Shown here in pieces: positions 12,776 to 24,800 of a DNA stretch of 64,000 nucleotides (positions are counted from its first letter, which is position 1; each line of letters begins with the position of its first letter). This stretch comes from Hofstenia miamia (taxonomy: Eukaryota; Xenacoelomorpha; Acoela; Hofsteniidae). Under the pieces are notes generated by a model. It had not been told where the DNA came from. It did no database searches and saw only the letters and a list, made by a program, of their open reading frames with translations. The position numbers and the translations under genes are program-made. Location: assembly GCA_900660155.1 (NCBI GenBank), contig CABFPE010000010.1:2868692-2932691 (forward strand). Reading direction: 5' to 3'.

Positions 12776-13140
12776 TGGCGACTGTGACAGATAAAGAAGA
12801 ACAAAAGAAGAACAATCAGTTCAACATCCAAACTCAGAACTTAAAGCCTACAGAATGGAGAAATAACTACAAAACACAGACAGGGAACACCAAGGCATAC
12901 AAAGAGAAAAAAGCAGAAAAATTCATCAACATAAAAAACAAGGATGGGAAATCCAAAAAGATAAGAGAAAGAGACATAAAATGCTATGCTTGTGGACAAA
13001 AGGGGCACAGGAAGAATGAGTGCAAAAAACAAATCAATATGATTGGAGAGGAAGAAGCATATTATGATGACAAGGACATAATCAAATCTGAATTGGAATT
13101 GGTAGAGGATCCCCAAACAGAGGAAGAATCAGAAAACTAG
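12775..13140 (+). pseudogene. gag remnant with zinc knuckle
   Basis: A 121-codon frame, strongly basic, with a CYACGQKGHRKNEC knuckle (CX2CX4HX4C) at about residues 73-86, the nucleic-acid-binding motif of retroelement nucleocapsids. The frame starts at the LTR edge. It is much shorter than usual gag proteins; no capsid-like region is visible upstream of the knuckle. An acidic tail follows. Part of a fossil. Confidence 0.7.
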
Positions 13141-13175
13141 TCAGAGTGCTGACTCAAAAAAACTGAGCACCAATA

Positions 13176-13439
13176 ATGATTATGACGAATTTGGATAACA
13201 TTAATATGATAACAATAATGATAAATGGGATTTTAACAAAAGCAATGATTGATACAGGAGCAGCAACATCAATAATTATGGATGAGTGCTTGACAAAACT
13301 GGGATTTAAACAAGATGACTTACAGTGTTCAAACAAAAGACTAATTAATGCATCTGGAGAGTACATAGATATGAAGGGCAAGATTGAGGCAGTACAGATT
13401 AGAATAGTGAACACAACCTTCAAGCAAACACTAGTGGTA
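13176..13439 (+). pseudogene. Retropepsin-type protease region, runs into the gap
   Basis: The frame carries MIDTGAATSIIMDE, the aspartic protease active-site pattern DTGA(A/S), and then INASGEYIDMKG, typical of the following strand region. It is cut by the N-run. Further protease-like sequence (LGDDFLTKNGCVINYADR) resumes at 14,649 after the gap and an R1-like piece. Fossil. Confidence 0.7.
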
Positions 13440-14439
13440 NNNNNNNNNNNNNNNNNNNNNNNNNNNNNNNNNNNNNNNNNNNNNNNNNNNNNNNNNNNNN
13501 NNNNNNNNNNNNNNNNNNNNNNNNNNNNNNNNNNNNNNNNNNNNNNNNNNNNNNNNNNNNNNNNNNNNNNNNNNNNNNNNNNNNNNNNNNNNNNNNNNNN
13601 NNNNNNNNNNNNNNNNNNNNNNNNNNNNNNNNNNNNNNNNNNNNNNNNNNNNNNNNNNNNNNNNNNNNNNNNNNNNNNNNNNNNNNNNNNNNNNNNNNNN
13701 NNNNNNNNNNNNNNNNNNNNNNNNNNNNNNNNNNNNNNNNNNNNNNNNNNNNNNNNNNNNNNNNNNNNNNNNNNNNNNNNNNNNNNNNNNNNNNNNNNNN
13801 NNNNNNNNNNNNNNNNNNNNNNNNNNNNNNNNNNNNNNNNNNNNNNNNNNNNNNNNNNNNNNNNNNNNNNNNNNNNNNNNNNNNNNNNNNNNNNNNNNNN
13901 NNNNNNNNNNNNNNNNNNNNNNNNNNNNNNNNNNNNNNNNNNNNNNNNNNNNNNNNNNNNNNNNNNNNNNNNNNNNNNNNNNNNNNNNNNNNNNNNNNNN
14001 NNNNNNNNNNNNNNNNNNNNNNNNNNNNNNNNNNNNNNNNNNNNNNNNNNNNNNNNNNNNNNNNNNNNNNNNNNNNNNNNNNNNNNNNNNNNNNNNNNNN
14101 NNNNNNNNNNNNNNNNNNNNNNNNNNNNNNNNNNNNNNNNNNNNNNNNNNNNNNNNNNNNNNNNNNNNNNNNNNNNNNNNNNNNNNNNNNNNNNNNNNNN
14201 NNNNNNNNNNNNNNNNNNNNNNNNNNNNNNNNNNNNNNNNNNNNNNNNNNNNNNNNNNNNNNNNNNNNNNNNNNNNNNNNNNNNNNNNNNNNNNNNNNNN
14301 NNNNNNNNNNNNNNNNNNNNNNNNNNNNNNNNNNNNNNNNNNNNNNNNNNNNNNNNNNNNNNNNNNNNNNNNNNNNNNNNNNNNNNNNNNNNNNNNNNNN
14401 NNNNNNNNNNNNNNNNNNNNNNNNNNNNNNNNNNNNNNN
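13440..14439. other. Assembly gap of 1,000 Ns
   Basis: No sequence information. The round length suggests a scaffold gap of unknown true size. It falls within the Gypsy protease region and is followed by sequence foreign to the retrotransposon. Confidence 0.95.
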
Positions 14440-14648
14440 TCGGCTTCGGGCAGGAGCCCATGGAACAACTGAAGAGGAAACATCATACTGCCCAGTCACC
14501 TAAACAGTGACGGTTAACACCCAAGTACTTAATTAACATAACTAGTTAATAAGAACGAAAAGTTTGATGGATCAACAAATGGGTAACACCTCACCCGCAG
14601 TTTACTAAGCATCCCTTAACAGTGATTAGACACGGCGTAACAAGCTAG
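14440..14648 (+). repeat. R1-like 3' fragment inside the Gypsy element
   Basis: TTCGGGCAGGAGCCCA and GTCACCTAAA here match the 3' part of R1c (TTCGGGCAGATGCCCA at about 34,935; GTCACCTAAA). Protease sequence resumes directly after it. CTAGTGG before the gap and CTAGGTGG after this piece look like a possible target duplication, so an R1 copy may have inserted into the retrotransposon, most of it hidden in the gap. Confidence 0.5.
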
Positions 14649-15486
14649 GTGGAGGATGTTACATTAGGTGATGATTTCCTGACAAAAAATGGATGTGTAA
14701 TAAATTATGCTGACAGAACAATCAAAGTACAGGAAGAGGAAATTGAAATGAAAGAACAAGAAGGAAAGCTGTCAATGATAGTCTTTGAATTGGAGGAAGA
14801 TATAAAATTGCAACCATATCAATGGAGCATGCATTGAGTGAAAACAGAAGATATGATAACAGCAGATATAATGATCTACAACAACAAAGGGATAAATTCA
14901 AAGAGAGTGTTGATGCCGTCAAGTGTGTGATAAAAAATGGCAGAGGAAAAGTCCCAATACTTAATGCAATGAATCAGAATATCAACATGAAGAAAACAAA
15001 CATATGAATATTTGGACAGTATATCAGATCTAGTATCAAAGCTATTTGGAGAGCAATGGAAGACATCATTGAGCAGAGTAGTTTCTATGGTCAACTCAAG
15101 GACTTACAAACAAAAACAGGAGGTACTCCACACTGCCAACTTGAGGGCAAGTGGATGAAAACCATTGATGTAGCAAGTACTTCCATGGCTGACTTGAGAG
15201 CAGAGGGACAAAAGCCAAAGAAGAAGATCAGTATAAAATACCTGAATTGGCTGAAGAGGAATACCAACACCTGAGCACAGCACAATTACAACAACTTTGA
15301 GAGGTGCTAGAGAAACACAAACAAATATTCAACTACAGAGAAATAAGTGTGGGACAAGCAATTGGCGACACACAAGATCATTACAACAGCAAACAAACCA
15401 ATAAAACTGCCAGTAAGGCGAGTGCCAGAGCAGATGAAGGATGAATACAACAGGATACTCAATGAATTGATTGATAACAAAATAAT

Positions 15487-16410
15487 ATGACCCAGTGCCC
15501 ATATGCTGCACCTACAATATTTGTGAAACAGGGAGACAAACACAGGTTATGCATAGACTTCTGGAAGTTGAATGAAGTAACAAAAAAAGATTCATACCTG
15601 CTGCCAAGAATAGAGGACATGCTATATGAAGTGAGCAAACATAAGTACTTCACTTCAGTACACTTATGCAAAGCATATTGGTAGGTGAGAATGGAGGAGG
15701 AAGACATAGAAAAAACGGCATTCATAACTCCCTACGGCCTATATGAATGGATATATATGGCGTTTGGTCTCTGCAATGCACCTGCAACATTTCAAAGATA
15801 CATAATGAAAGTGTTGAAAAATATGAAACACAAGATGGAGGACGGAGTAAATGCATATATTGACAACATCATCATGATGAGCAACATGATTGAGGAACAC
15901 CTGTGGAAATTAGAATGAACATTATCAATCCTCCAAAAAGCCAGCCTGAGGATCAATGGAAACAAGTGTGACATTTTAAAGGAAAAAATCATATTCTTGG
16001 GATGAGTCATTGAAAAAGTGCAAATATACATGAAGGATAATGCAAGAGATATGATCAGGAGAATAGAGAAACCAAACAACAAGAAGGACATCCAGAGGAT
16101 GATGGGCTTCTTCAATTATTATGGCACGTTTATCCCCAACATCACAGGGAAGACTGCCAAGATGATGTGGCTGATGAGAAAGTCAGTACCATTTATATGG
16201 ACATGGCAGGAGCAGGAGGAGCTAGACAAGATAAAAGAGGAACTAGCAAAATTGCCATCACTAAATACGCCTAATTACAACAAAACATTTATACTGGACT
16301 GTGATGCCAGCAAGGTAGCAATTGGAGCAATGCTGGGACAAATAAAAGATGGCAAGGAAGTACCCATACAATTCTTTAGTCGCAAATTGAAACCAAGTGA
16401 AGAGAACTAA
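15487..16410 (+). pseudogene. Reverse transcriptase and start of RNase H, Gypsy type
   Basis: Recognisable blocks in order: KLNEVTKKDSYLLPRIEDML, FGLCNAPATFQR, an AYIDN active-site region at about 15,855, FFNYYGTFIPNI, then CDASKVAIGAMLGQ and FFSRKLKPSE, which mark the start of RNase H. This is the standard Gypsy pol order. RNase H continues to about 16,550 (HTDNSGLAWL). The sequence from about 16,038 to 16,688 is repeated at 16,690-17,338 after a single N. Broken fossil. Confidence 0.75.
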
Positions 16411-16689
16411 GGGTCAACTAAATTGGAAATGCTGGCACTGATTGAGAGCATAAAAAAGTTTAGACACTTCCTAATAGGACAGCAATTTAGAGTTCACACT
16501 GATAACAGCGGATTGGCATGGCTCTAGAAGTTTTCAGGTGATAAATCAGGAATAGCTAAATGAATTCACCTTCATGATTGAACATCAAAGGGGGACACTG
16601 CTTATGAACACTGACTTTTGGACTGCACTTCCTGAGTATCAGAGAGATGCAACCAAGGAAGACAGAGAGAAAAAGCAATTCCAATTTCN

Positions 16690-17338
16690 AATGCAAGAGA
16701 TATGATCAGGAGAATAGAGAAACCAAACAACAAGAAGGACATCCAGAGGATGATGGGCTTCTTCAATTATTATGGCACGTTTATCCCCAACATCACAGGG
16801 AAGACTGCCAAGATGATGTGGCTGATGAGAAAGTCAGTACCATTTATATGGACATGGCAGGAGCAGGAGGAGCTAGACAAGATAAAAGAGGAACTAGCAA
16901 AATTGCCATCACTAAATACGCCTAATTACAACAAAACATTTATACTGGACTGTGATGCCAGCAAGGTAGCAATTGGAGCAATGCTGGGACAAATAAAAGA
17001 TGGCAAGGAAGTACCCATACAATTCTTTAGTCGCAAATTGAAACCAAGTGAAGAGAACTAAGGGTCAACTAAATTGGAAATGCTGGCACTGATTGAGAGC
17101 ATAAAAAAGTTTAGACACTTCCTAATAGGACAGCAATTTAGAGTTCACACTGATAACAGCGGATTGGCATGGCTCTAGAAGTTTTCAGGTGATAAATCAG
17201 GAATAGCTAAATGAATTCACCTTCATGATTGAACATCAAAGGGGGACACTGCTTATGAACACTGACTTTTGGACTGCACTTCCTGAGTATCAGAGAGATG
17301 CAACCAAGGAAGACAGAGAGAAAAAGCAATTCCAATTT
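16690..17338 (+). repeat. Assembly duplicate of pol sequence (first)
   Basis: Virtually identical to 16,038-16,688 and joined through a single N at 16,689. Identity this high, in an element whose LTRs differ by about 10%, argues for unmerged contig overlap and not a real duplication. Confidence 0.8.
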
Positions 17339-19669
17339 CTACCACACACAGAGTATGAGGGACTTCCAGAGATGAACGTGCATAAGAAAGTACAAGCAAT
17401 GGTACCAATCACAATAAAAGAGGAGATATCAGGGCTCAAAATTGTAGAAAAACAGAAGGATGACTTGATATTAAGCAAAATCATAAGAAAATTACAAGAA
17501 CCAAGTGTGAAACTATCAAAGTTAACTGTGAGTTACTATGAGAGGTACAGATGGAAAAGGAACATGAATGGACTCCTATATGTGGAAGGACAAACCAATA
17601 GAATAGCAATACTAGAATACTTTAAATGTGAACTAATAAGGAAAATCCATGAGAAGGGCCATTTGGGCATCACACAGACAGAGAATATGTTCAACACAAG
17701 ATTTTTCATGACAGCAATATGGAATTTCACAGAAGAAATCATCAACAAATGTACAGAATGTCCTCTCCACAATAAACAACAATTTCCAACACAGAGGACA
17801 CTGCTAGAAAAGATCATAGTGATGAAACTGAATGAGATTGTACATATAGATTTGGAAATGTTGTCAAAAGATGAGGAGGAGTACCAGTACCTCTTAGTGA
17901 TGGTGGACAACTNTGATAAATCAGGAATAGCTAAATGAATTCACCTTCATGATTGAACATCAAAGGGGGACACTGCTTATGAACACTGACTTTTGGACTG
18001 CACTTCCTGAGTATCAGAGAGATGCAACCAAGGAAGACAGAGAGAAAAAGCAATTCCAATTTCTACCACACACAGAGTATGAGGGACTTCCAGAGATGAA
18101 CGTGCATAAGAAAGTACAAGCAATGGTACCAATCACAATAAAAGAGGAGATATCAGGGCTCAAAATTGTAGAAAAACAGAAGGATGACTTGATATTAAGC
18201 AAAATCATAAGAAAATTACAAGAACCAAGTGTGAAACTATCAAAGTTAACTGTGAGTTACTATGAGAGGTACAGATGGAAAAGGAACATGAATGGACTCC
18301 TATATGTGGAAGGACAAACCAATAGAATAGCAATACTAGAATACTTTAAATGTGAACTAATAAGGAAAATCCATGAGAAGGGCCATTTGGGCATCACACA
18401 GACAGAGAATATGTTCAACACAAGATTTTTCATGACAGCAATATGGAATTTCACAGAAGAAATCATCAACAAATGTACAGAATGTCCTCTCCACAATAAA
18501 CAACAATTTACAACACAGAGGACACTGCTAGAAAAGATCATAGTGATGAAACTGAATGAGATTGTACATATAGATTTGGAAATGTTGTCAAAAGATGAGG
18601 AGGAGTACCAGTACCTCTTAGTGATGGTGGACAACTCACCAAATATGCTAAGCTAGTCGCAGTGGAGAACACAATGGCTGAAACAACTGCCAACATAGTA
18701 ATGAAAGAATGGATCCTAAAGTTCAGGCCAATGGAGATGATAATCACGGATAAGGGACCACAATTCAAGAGCAACCTGTTCCAAGAAATGGCATGTCTAC
18801 TGGAAGTCATAAGCAAAAGAATTAGAGCATATCACCCACAAGCAAACAGGGCAGTGGAGAGACTGAATAGAACTTTGATAAAATTGATTAGAGTCACAAC
18901 CTCAAGAGTAGGAGGACGCAAATGGAGGGAGGTAATTGAAATTATTGAGTATTTCTATAATACATCTGTACATTCAACAACTGGGATAACACCATTCAAA
19001 GCCATGTTCAGAAGGGAGGCAGTGACGCCATTATCAATGCAGTACTTTGCCTATAGTGGAAAGTTAGACAACCAATGTGTGGATCAACTGAGAAAACAGA
19101 TAATGGTGATACATGAGACAATGTGTCATAACACAAAGAAATCAGCCATGAGACAACAGTGTAACTACAACAAAAAAATTTACAGTCACACGCACAAACT
19201 AGGCAACACAGTTTATGCATTCACACCCATGAAACTAACTGATACAAACCAGGTCCAAAAGTTAAAAACAGTATGGTCAGGTCCATATAAAATAATGCAA
19301 GTATTACCAAATAACAAGTATATGTTAAACAACAACAACAGATTACTGCACTTCCAAAACTTGAAACAGGCAATGGCAAATATTGAAGAATTGATATTAA
19401 ATGAAAAAATAAGTCGTATTAATGATAATGAGGTTATATATGATATGAATGACTTAGATAGTCTGCTGGAGGAAGGCTTCAACAAAGAATTTGAAGTAAA
19501 CATTGGTAATGAGGACAAACAGAGAAGAGTGCTGCCAAGATGCACAGCAAGAGATAAATATATATATGACCCTGAAATATGGGATCTAAACTTATTGTCT
19601 GAATTTAGGAAAATCAAAAAAGATGCAACAGCCATTGAGGAAGAGAGTGCACTGAAACCAAAGAACTGA
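17225..19669 (+). pseudogene. Integrase region, Gypsy type
   Basis: Visible parts: an HHCC zinc finger (HEKGHLGITQ ... CTECPLHNKQQ), the core with IVHIDLEML, IITDKGPQFKSNLFQEM and HPQANRAVERLNRTL, and a C-terminal region (VWSGPYKIMQVLPNNKYML) typical of Gypsy integrases. The segment 17,914-18,638 repeats about 17,190-17,912 through a single N at 17,913; only one base difference is apparent. The C-terminal tail after about 19,400 is acidic and unlike usual integrases. Fossil. Confidence 0.75.
17914..18638 (+). repeat. Assembly duplicate of integrase sequence (second)
   Basis: Near-identical to about 17,190-17,912 and joined by a single N at 17,913. Same reasoning as the duplicate at 16,690. 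Confidence 0.8.
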
Positions 19670-19789
19670 GGAGATGACAATGTCAAACCCATGGAGAAGA
19701 ATATGAAGACAGTCTCAAAGCAGACGTCCAATAGAAGACAGAAGGGACCAGAACCAACCCTCAATTAATCAGAGGCGCAGAGTGAGAAG

Positions 19790-21015
19790 GTGTGCTAGTA
19801 GTCCCCAAGGCTGACTCAAGGGCAGGGAGACCAAAACACACAATGCCTCTCCCACTGGAGATCTGTACCACTGATTCAAGGGCAAGCAGAGAACCAGTGA
19901 ACATCCCAGAGATCTGCACTGCTGATTTGAGGGCACACAGAGAACTGGTGAAAAGCAGCACAACCTTCCCTCCAGTCAACCCTGCTGATTTGAGGGTGGT
20001 GTGACCATTGGAGTTCCAGGGGAAGATAAGAGTGGGTGAAGAACTGTGCATATACAAAAGCAATTTGAGGCTAACATATTGATGGAACCCACATCTGGTC
20101 AATTGCTGAAAGTGACAACTGTGAGCTGATTTGAGGGCGACTCAGTTGAAATGATCAGCATGGACTCACTTGATGGTGAGCTGAGCACCAGTAGACCATT
20201 ACAGATTACACAGCTACACGCCCCCTCTAATAGCACATCTGGGAGAACAGTGCATTCAAAAGATAGACAGAAAAGGATGTTGAAAATAGATGGTGAAACC
20301 CTGCACCTGTATTTCATGGGAACAACAAAGATGAGAACTAATGCATATCAAAAACTGTCACTGGAAACTAAGAGTCACATACAAAAAATAGCAAAGACAG
20401 AGGGCAGCAATGTACTGATAGTACTCAATGTACAGAAAAGACCAATGGTCAATACAATTATAAGTTATCAGAGAGAACTGGACAAGATGGTGGAACAGCC
20501 ATATATCCCAAGTGATCATGGCATATATAGACCAGATTATGAAAATACTGGAAATTAACATTGATAAAGATAACCTCACGATTATTCACATCCTAAAGGA
20601 AAAAGAATATAACAAAAATTTGGAGAAGCAGCTAGACCAAACTCTAAGAATGGTGAGAGTACAGGGCATAAGAGTGGTCATCATCAGAAGAACAACAGTC
20701 AAAGAATTACCACAGTTCCTAAGAGAACTAGAGATACAGGTAGAGAACATATTTTTATGGGAGAAAATAATGACAGAAGCAAGAATTGTGAATTAATTCA
20801 TCTAGACCTACAGATTGACTACTGGGTAGCCTACTGTAGATTAATGGTGGACCCATATATTGCCATCAATTTATTTAAACAGGTGAAAATGATAGAGATG
20901 ACAATGCATGCAGAGGGTGTGGAAAAGGCATACACACTTTTCATCAAGTGCAGCCTCATGCAAAGGCAGGAACACATAAAGAGAATACAAGAAATATGGA
21001 ACAAGATGAAGCTAC
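19790..21015 (+). pseudogene. Unassigned frames after integrase in the Gypsy element
   Basis: About 1.2 kb between integrase and the 3' LTR. The first part (19,800-20,140) contains a recurring CTGATTTGAGGGC or CTGATTCAAGGGC motif about five times, which in one frame gives TADLRA or TDSRA units. The second part (20,151-21,032) holds frames of 135, 94 and 91 codons, partly overlapping, rich in charged residues, with no transmembrane or envelope-like features I can see. Whether this is an extra gene of the family, displaced gag or later addition is open. Fossil. Confidence 0.45.
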
Positions 21016-21166
21016 AAATAGTATTCAGTTAATTCAATTAAAAGAAGATTAGCAGAAATATATACAATAAATAGCTAACATGAGTACATCCCTACCTGTG
21101 GTTGATGTGAAACAATAGCTTAAAGAATCATTTAACCTACATCAATGCTTGGTAGTGGATGCTACA
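21016..21166 (+). repeat. 3' LTR of the Gypsy element
   Basis: Direct repeat of 12,624-12,775, about 90% identical. Many of the differences are CA in one copy facing TG in the other, as expected when a methylated CpG decays on opposite strands. Confidence 0.7.
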
Positions 21167-21232
21167 ATGTTACATGTAGAAATAATGGAAAAAACAATTA
21201 CAAAATGGCATTTATTCTTTTCAAAAAGTTAA

Positions 21233-21804
21233 TTATTTACAAAACTGTAATATGATATGCTTTCTTTTGCCTTGCATAAATACTAAATCATCTTCTTGAA
21301 AAAGTTTTTTGCCTATCAAGTGTTTGTAATTCTCGCAAATTACATCTCCATAGCATTTGGGTAGAAAATAGTAGAATCCATTCTTGAGCTTAACTTTTAA
21401 TACACATCCATATTTTGTTTTTAGCTGTACCACATCTGTTATTGTAAGCCAAACTTTCTTTGGTAAATTGCTAGCCAAACATGCGCTTGCAAAGGTACAC
21501 TGTGAATTGACATTTTTTAAACACTGCAAAACATTATCAGTGTTGTCATGTGTTATAAAACTTTTATTATTAACTGATCATGTCTTCTCTTTTGCTGGTG
21601 GTGATTCTTTTCTTTAATAGGTGTTGGTGTTGGGATTGCTTCTTGTGTTAGAGGGTTGTAGGTTTGAGGTGGACTAGTGAATAACTCATTGATAAGATTG
21701 CCAAGAGATCCATTTATTGGTGTTTCAATAGACATTACACTTGTATGCTGAGTTTTTAGAGGAGGAATTTCACAACAAGGAAAAATAATGAATTTATCCA
21801 GCAA
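21233..21804 (-). pseudogene. TKYG-type small protein gene of element A, second copy
   Basis: The main frame (21,233-21,529, 98 codons) reads VWLTITDVVQLKTKYGCVLK then FYYFLPKCYGDV. It is related to the plus-strand gene at 9,953-10,463 by TKYG and FLPKCY at matching spacing. An upstream frame (21,553-21,804) is Pro/Thr-rich and then basic (KEKNHHQQKRRHDQ) and could be its N-terminal part. It faces the plus-strand copy across the element. Possible role: small nucleic-acid-binding protein; inference only. It is a fossil of the same element. Confidence 0.45.
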
Positions 21805-21867
21805 TTTACAATTAATATATAGACAGGACTATCCAATAGGAATAAAATCACGTGATTTATAACCAAG

Positions 21868-24800
21868 GAGAGTAAATTAGTAGAAACACACATCATGTAT
21901 ATAACCAAAATAAAGTGTTTTAGAACTCAAATTCTTTGTAAAATGCCTTACTTTCAATTAATACATCATATTTATTGTATAAGTTGGTTCATGCATTTAC
22001 AATTTTTTAACTAACAATTGAGTGAGAAACTATGAATTATGTACTGATTTTCTGCTTGTTAATGAATAATGCAAAATATTTAGTATTAAGATTCATCTGT
22101 CTTTACATTGAGCCATGTAGTTTCTTATTTCATATCAGAGTACATGAACTATGTGTTTTACAATAGCATTCACTACTATTAATTTTAGCAGACTGCTATG
22201 GAATCAGTGAAATGATTTTGCCTTTTGTTCAAGTTTACACATCATATGCAGTTTTTTCAACAAAGTAGGTAGAGTTTAAACCATGTTTCAAGTTGATTTA
22301 AGACAGTTTCACTTTCAAAAAGACTTGTTTATCACTATATAACAATAAAGAACAATACAAATTAGTGATAGGTCAAAGATTGAAGGCATTACTTTTTGGT
22401 TTCAAAAAAATCTACACACAAAATAACAAGGTATGTTGACATATAATTGTTTGCTAACCTATACATATTATAATATTTCACATTTAATTGAGTACATTTT
22501 TAAAAATTTCCATTTTAAACTAAATTATACACATTGATTTTTGCTACATTTAATATTTTGTTTAATTGTATACAGTTTAAATTTTTCTATTTGTGTGTAT
22601 ATCACACATCTGTATTTTGTGCGTGTGCATAATAAAATATTTACAAAACATTTATTTGTTTAGAATGGTGAACGCATTACAGGGTTTACAAATTTAATGA
22701 ATGGAGATGATATCTATGGAAAAAATCGTCAACTTATATATTTTTTAAAAACAAACACAAACTTTCAAAATAATTCACGTTTCTTCTCTGGTGTTAAATA
22801 TTTCATTTTATGTGTATCTCATTTTTATTTTGCCTGCTTGACTGCTTTTATTATCATTGCATTAGTAAGGAGATGCTGAGTCAACCCATTGAACATTGCA
22901 TATAGAAAAATTTTTGATGTGTGAAATTAGCATTGTGAGGTAGTTTGCTTCATAACATAAAAAAGTTAGTGGAAATTGACATCTTGGCAACATGGAGTGG
23001 GTTATAAGCCTATATACATTTTTTGTATTATCTCTATTTCCATCATATATTGTTTAACAAATAACACCTTACACTCATTGTTAGCAATTATAGTTTATCT
23101 GTAAATGGTGTTTTACTACATACAGGTGATGTGGTTTAATATTTTGCTTTATTTGTACATGTTTCAGGATCAACAACAAGATGATTTTATATATTCTCTG
23201 GTGAAAATGATCTCTGTTTCAGTGCTACATTACAAAAATAAAAAGTTAATTCTCCACTAGTGTAAATGGTTTAAAAATTTTTTAAGGTAAAGCAAATTAT
23301 TATTAGTGTTTTAAATTAAACCCAGTTTTAGTTCACTGTGATTAGCTTGCTAGAGAAATACAATGGTGCACATGCTAATTTGTGTTAATTCTTGATTGAT
23401 GAGTTCCCATGGTAACAGATGAGAGAGAAGAACAGAGTTTACACATTTCTCTGACATTGTATATTACACAGGGGGATGAAAGCAAGTTTTGGCATAAAAA
23501 ACTGTAATGAGGAATTATGAGGAAAATAGATAGTGGACCATGTTAATTCTCAATAGATGATTCCCATTATTATGCACAATGGGAAAAGCAGACATTGAAT
23601 TATGCCTGCTGTTATCTATCACTCTGTCATGCTCTTTGCTAAAATTTCACGTCATGTGGTTGAATAAAATGAATTGATGTTTTGAAGGTGGTTTTAACAT
23701 TGAAGTGAAACTGATTAACCATTTCCAAAAAAAAATTTTACACATTAATATATATTCATTGATGTATTATCTCTTTACTTCATACATGTAAATTATATAT
23801 AAGCTTTTGATTAAAACTATTAAAAGTCAAAATGTTTTAATCACTTTTGCAATTGATTGAATTGACTAATGAGAATTATTTAGACACAATAATTTTTTTA
23901 ACTAATGTTGCGAATTACAAACTTAAATTTATTTTAAATCAAATGAAGATAAACAATGTGAAAAAGTTGATAAAAGCTGTGAAATTTGGAAAATCTGAGT
24001 ACAGTGTATGCAGCCATATAACATTATAAAAAGCAAGTAAGAGTGAAAAAACGTCGGAAAAGTTGATAAAAGATGAATCAGTCACCAAATGTGTACAACC
24101 CCAAAAAAAATCAAATAAATCAAAAAAGAAGTGTAAAGAAAAGATTGCCATTTAAAAGTTGGTAAAAGATGTAACAATCTACAAATGTATATAATTATAT
24201 TTGAAAAATGCATGTGTGTCTATAAATTATATTAATAAATAACATTACATGTAAACATTTTAGGAGGTGAATTTTGGTTTTATACATAACCCTCTTTCTG
24301 AAAATGTAGGTTGCTCTTACTATGTATTTGCTATTAAGTATAGCAAATACTTTCCCAGCAAAATGAATTAAACATGTGAATTTTACAAAATGGAAAAATA
24401 GGGTATCTCTTGAAAACGAAATTGTAGTCTTTGCATGTTTGTGTCTTTATACAAAAAACATGGAAAATTTTTATGGAACATAGTCATTAGCATGATATTG
24501 CAAAATGAGGTGTAAACAACATGATACAATAAACATGTTAATAGGGTATATTGACAAAAGCAAAAGTTTTCCCAAATAACATTGTATGTGCAATCATCTG
24601 AAATCATGGAAAAAGCAAGGCATAGTGTGTGATAATGAGGTATATTAACAAAATGCAATGTAATGTATGCAAGTGAGTGTGATATACCCATGTATATTAA
24701 CATGAAATGAAATTAGTCATATAAAACCAAAAATGTATGTAAATGTAAATTGGCCCCAACATGTAAATGAATCACAACAAAATCAATTAAAAAAGGATTG

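Larger units (their letters stand above)
12624..21166 (+). mobile_element. Gypsy-type LTR retrotransposon, broken
   Basis: Order of parts on the plus strand: short LTR, gag remnant with a CCHC knuckle, protease (DTGAATS), a 1-kb gap, reverse transcriptase, RNase H, integrase with HHCC finger and a DDE core, a further 1.3 kb of unassigned open frames, short LTR. This protease-RT-RNase H-integrase order is that of Gypsy/Metaviridae. It is a fossil with around ten interruptions, and its length is inflated by two assembly duplications of about 650 and 725 bases (at 16,689 and 17,913). The two LTRs differ at about 14 of 140 positions, about 10%, so the insertion is old. It lies wholly inside element A. 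Confidence 0.8.

Noticed and set aside
13154-14510. Several long open frames (350-440 codons) on both strands
   Set aside because: They are created by the 1,000-N gap; only the protease codons at 13,176-13,439 are real.
16038-18638. Tandem duplication of pol segments in the Gypsy element
   Set aside because: Near-identical copies joined by single Ns, in an element with LTRs about 10% apart; assembly overlap is far more likely.
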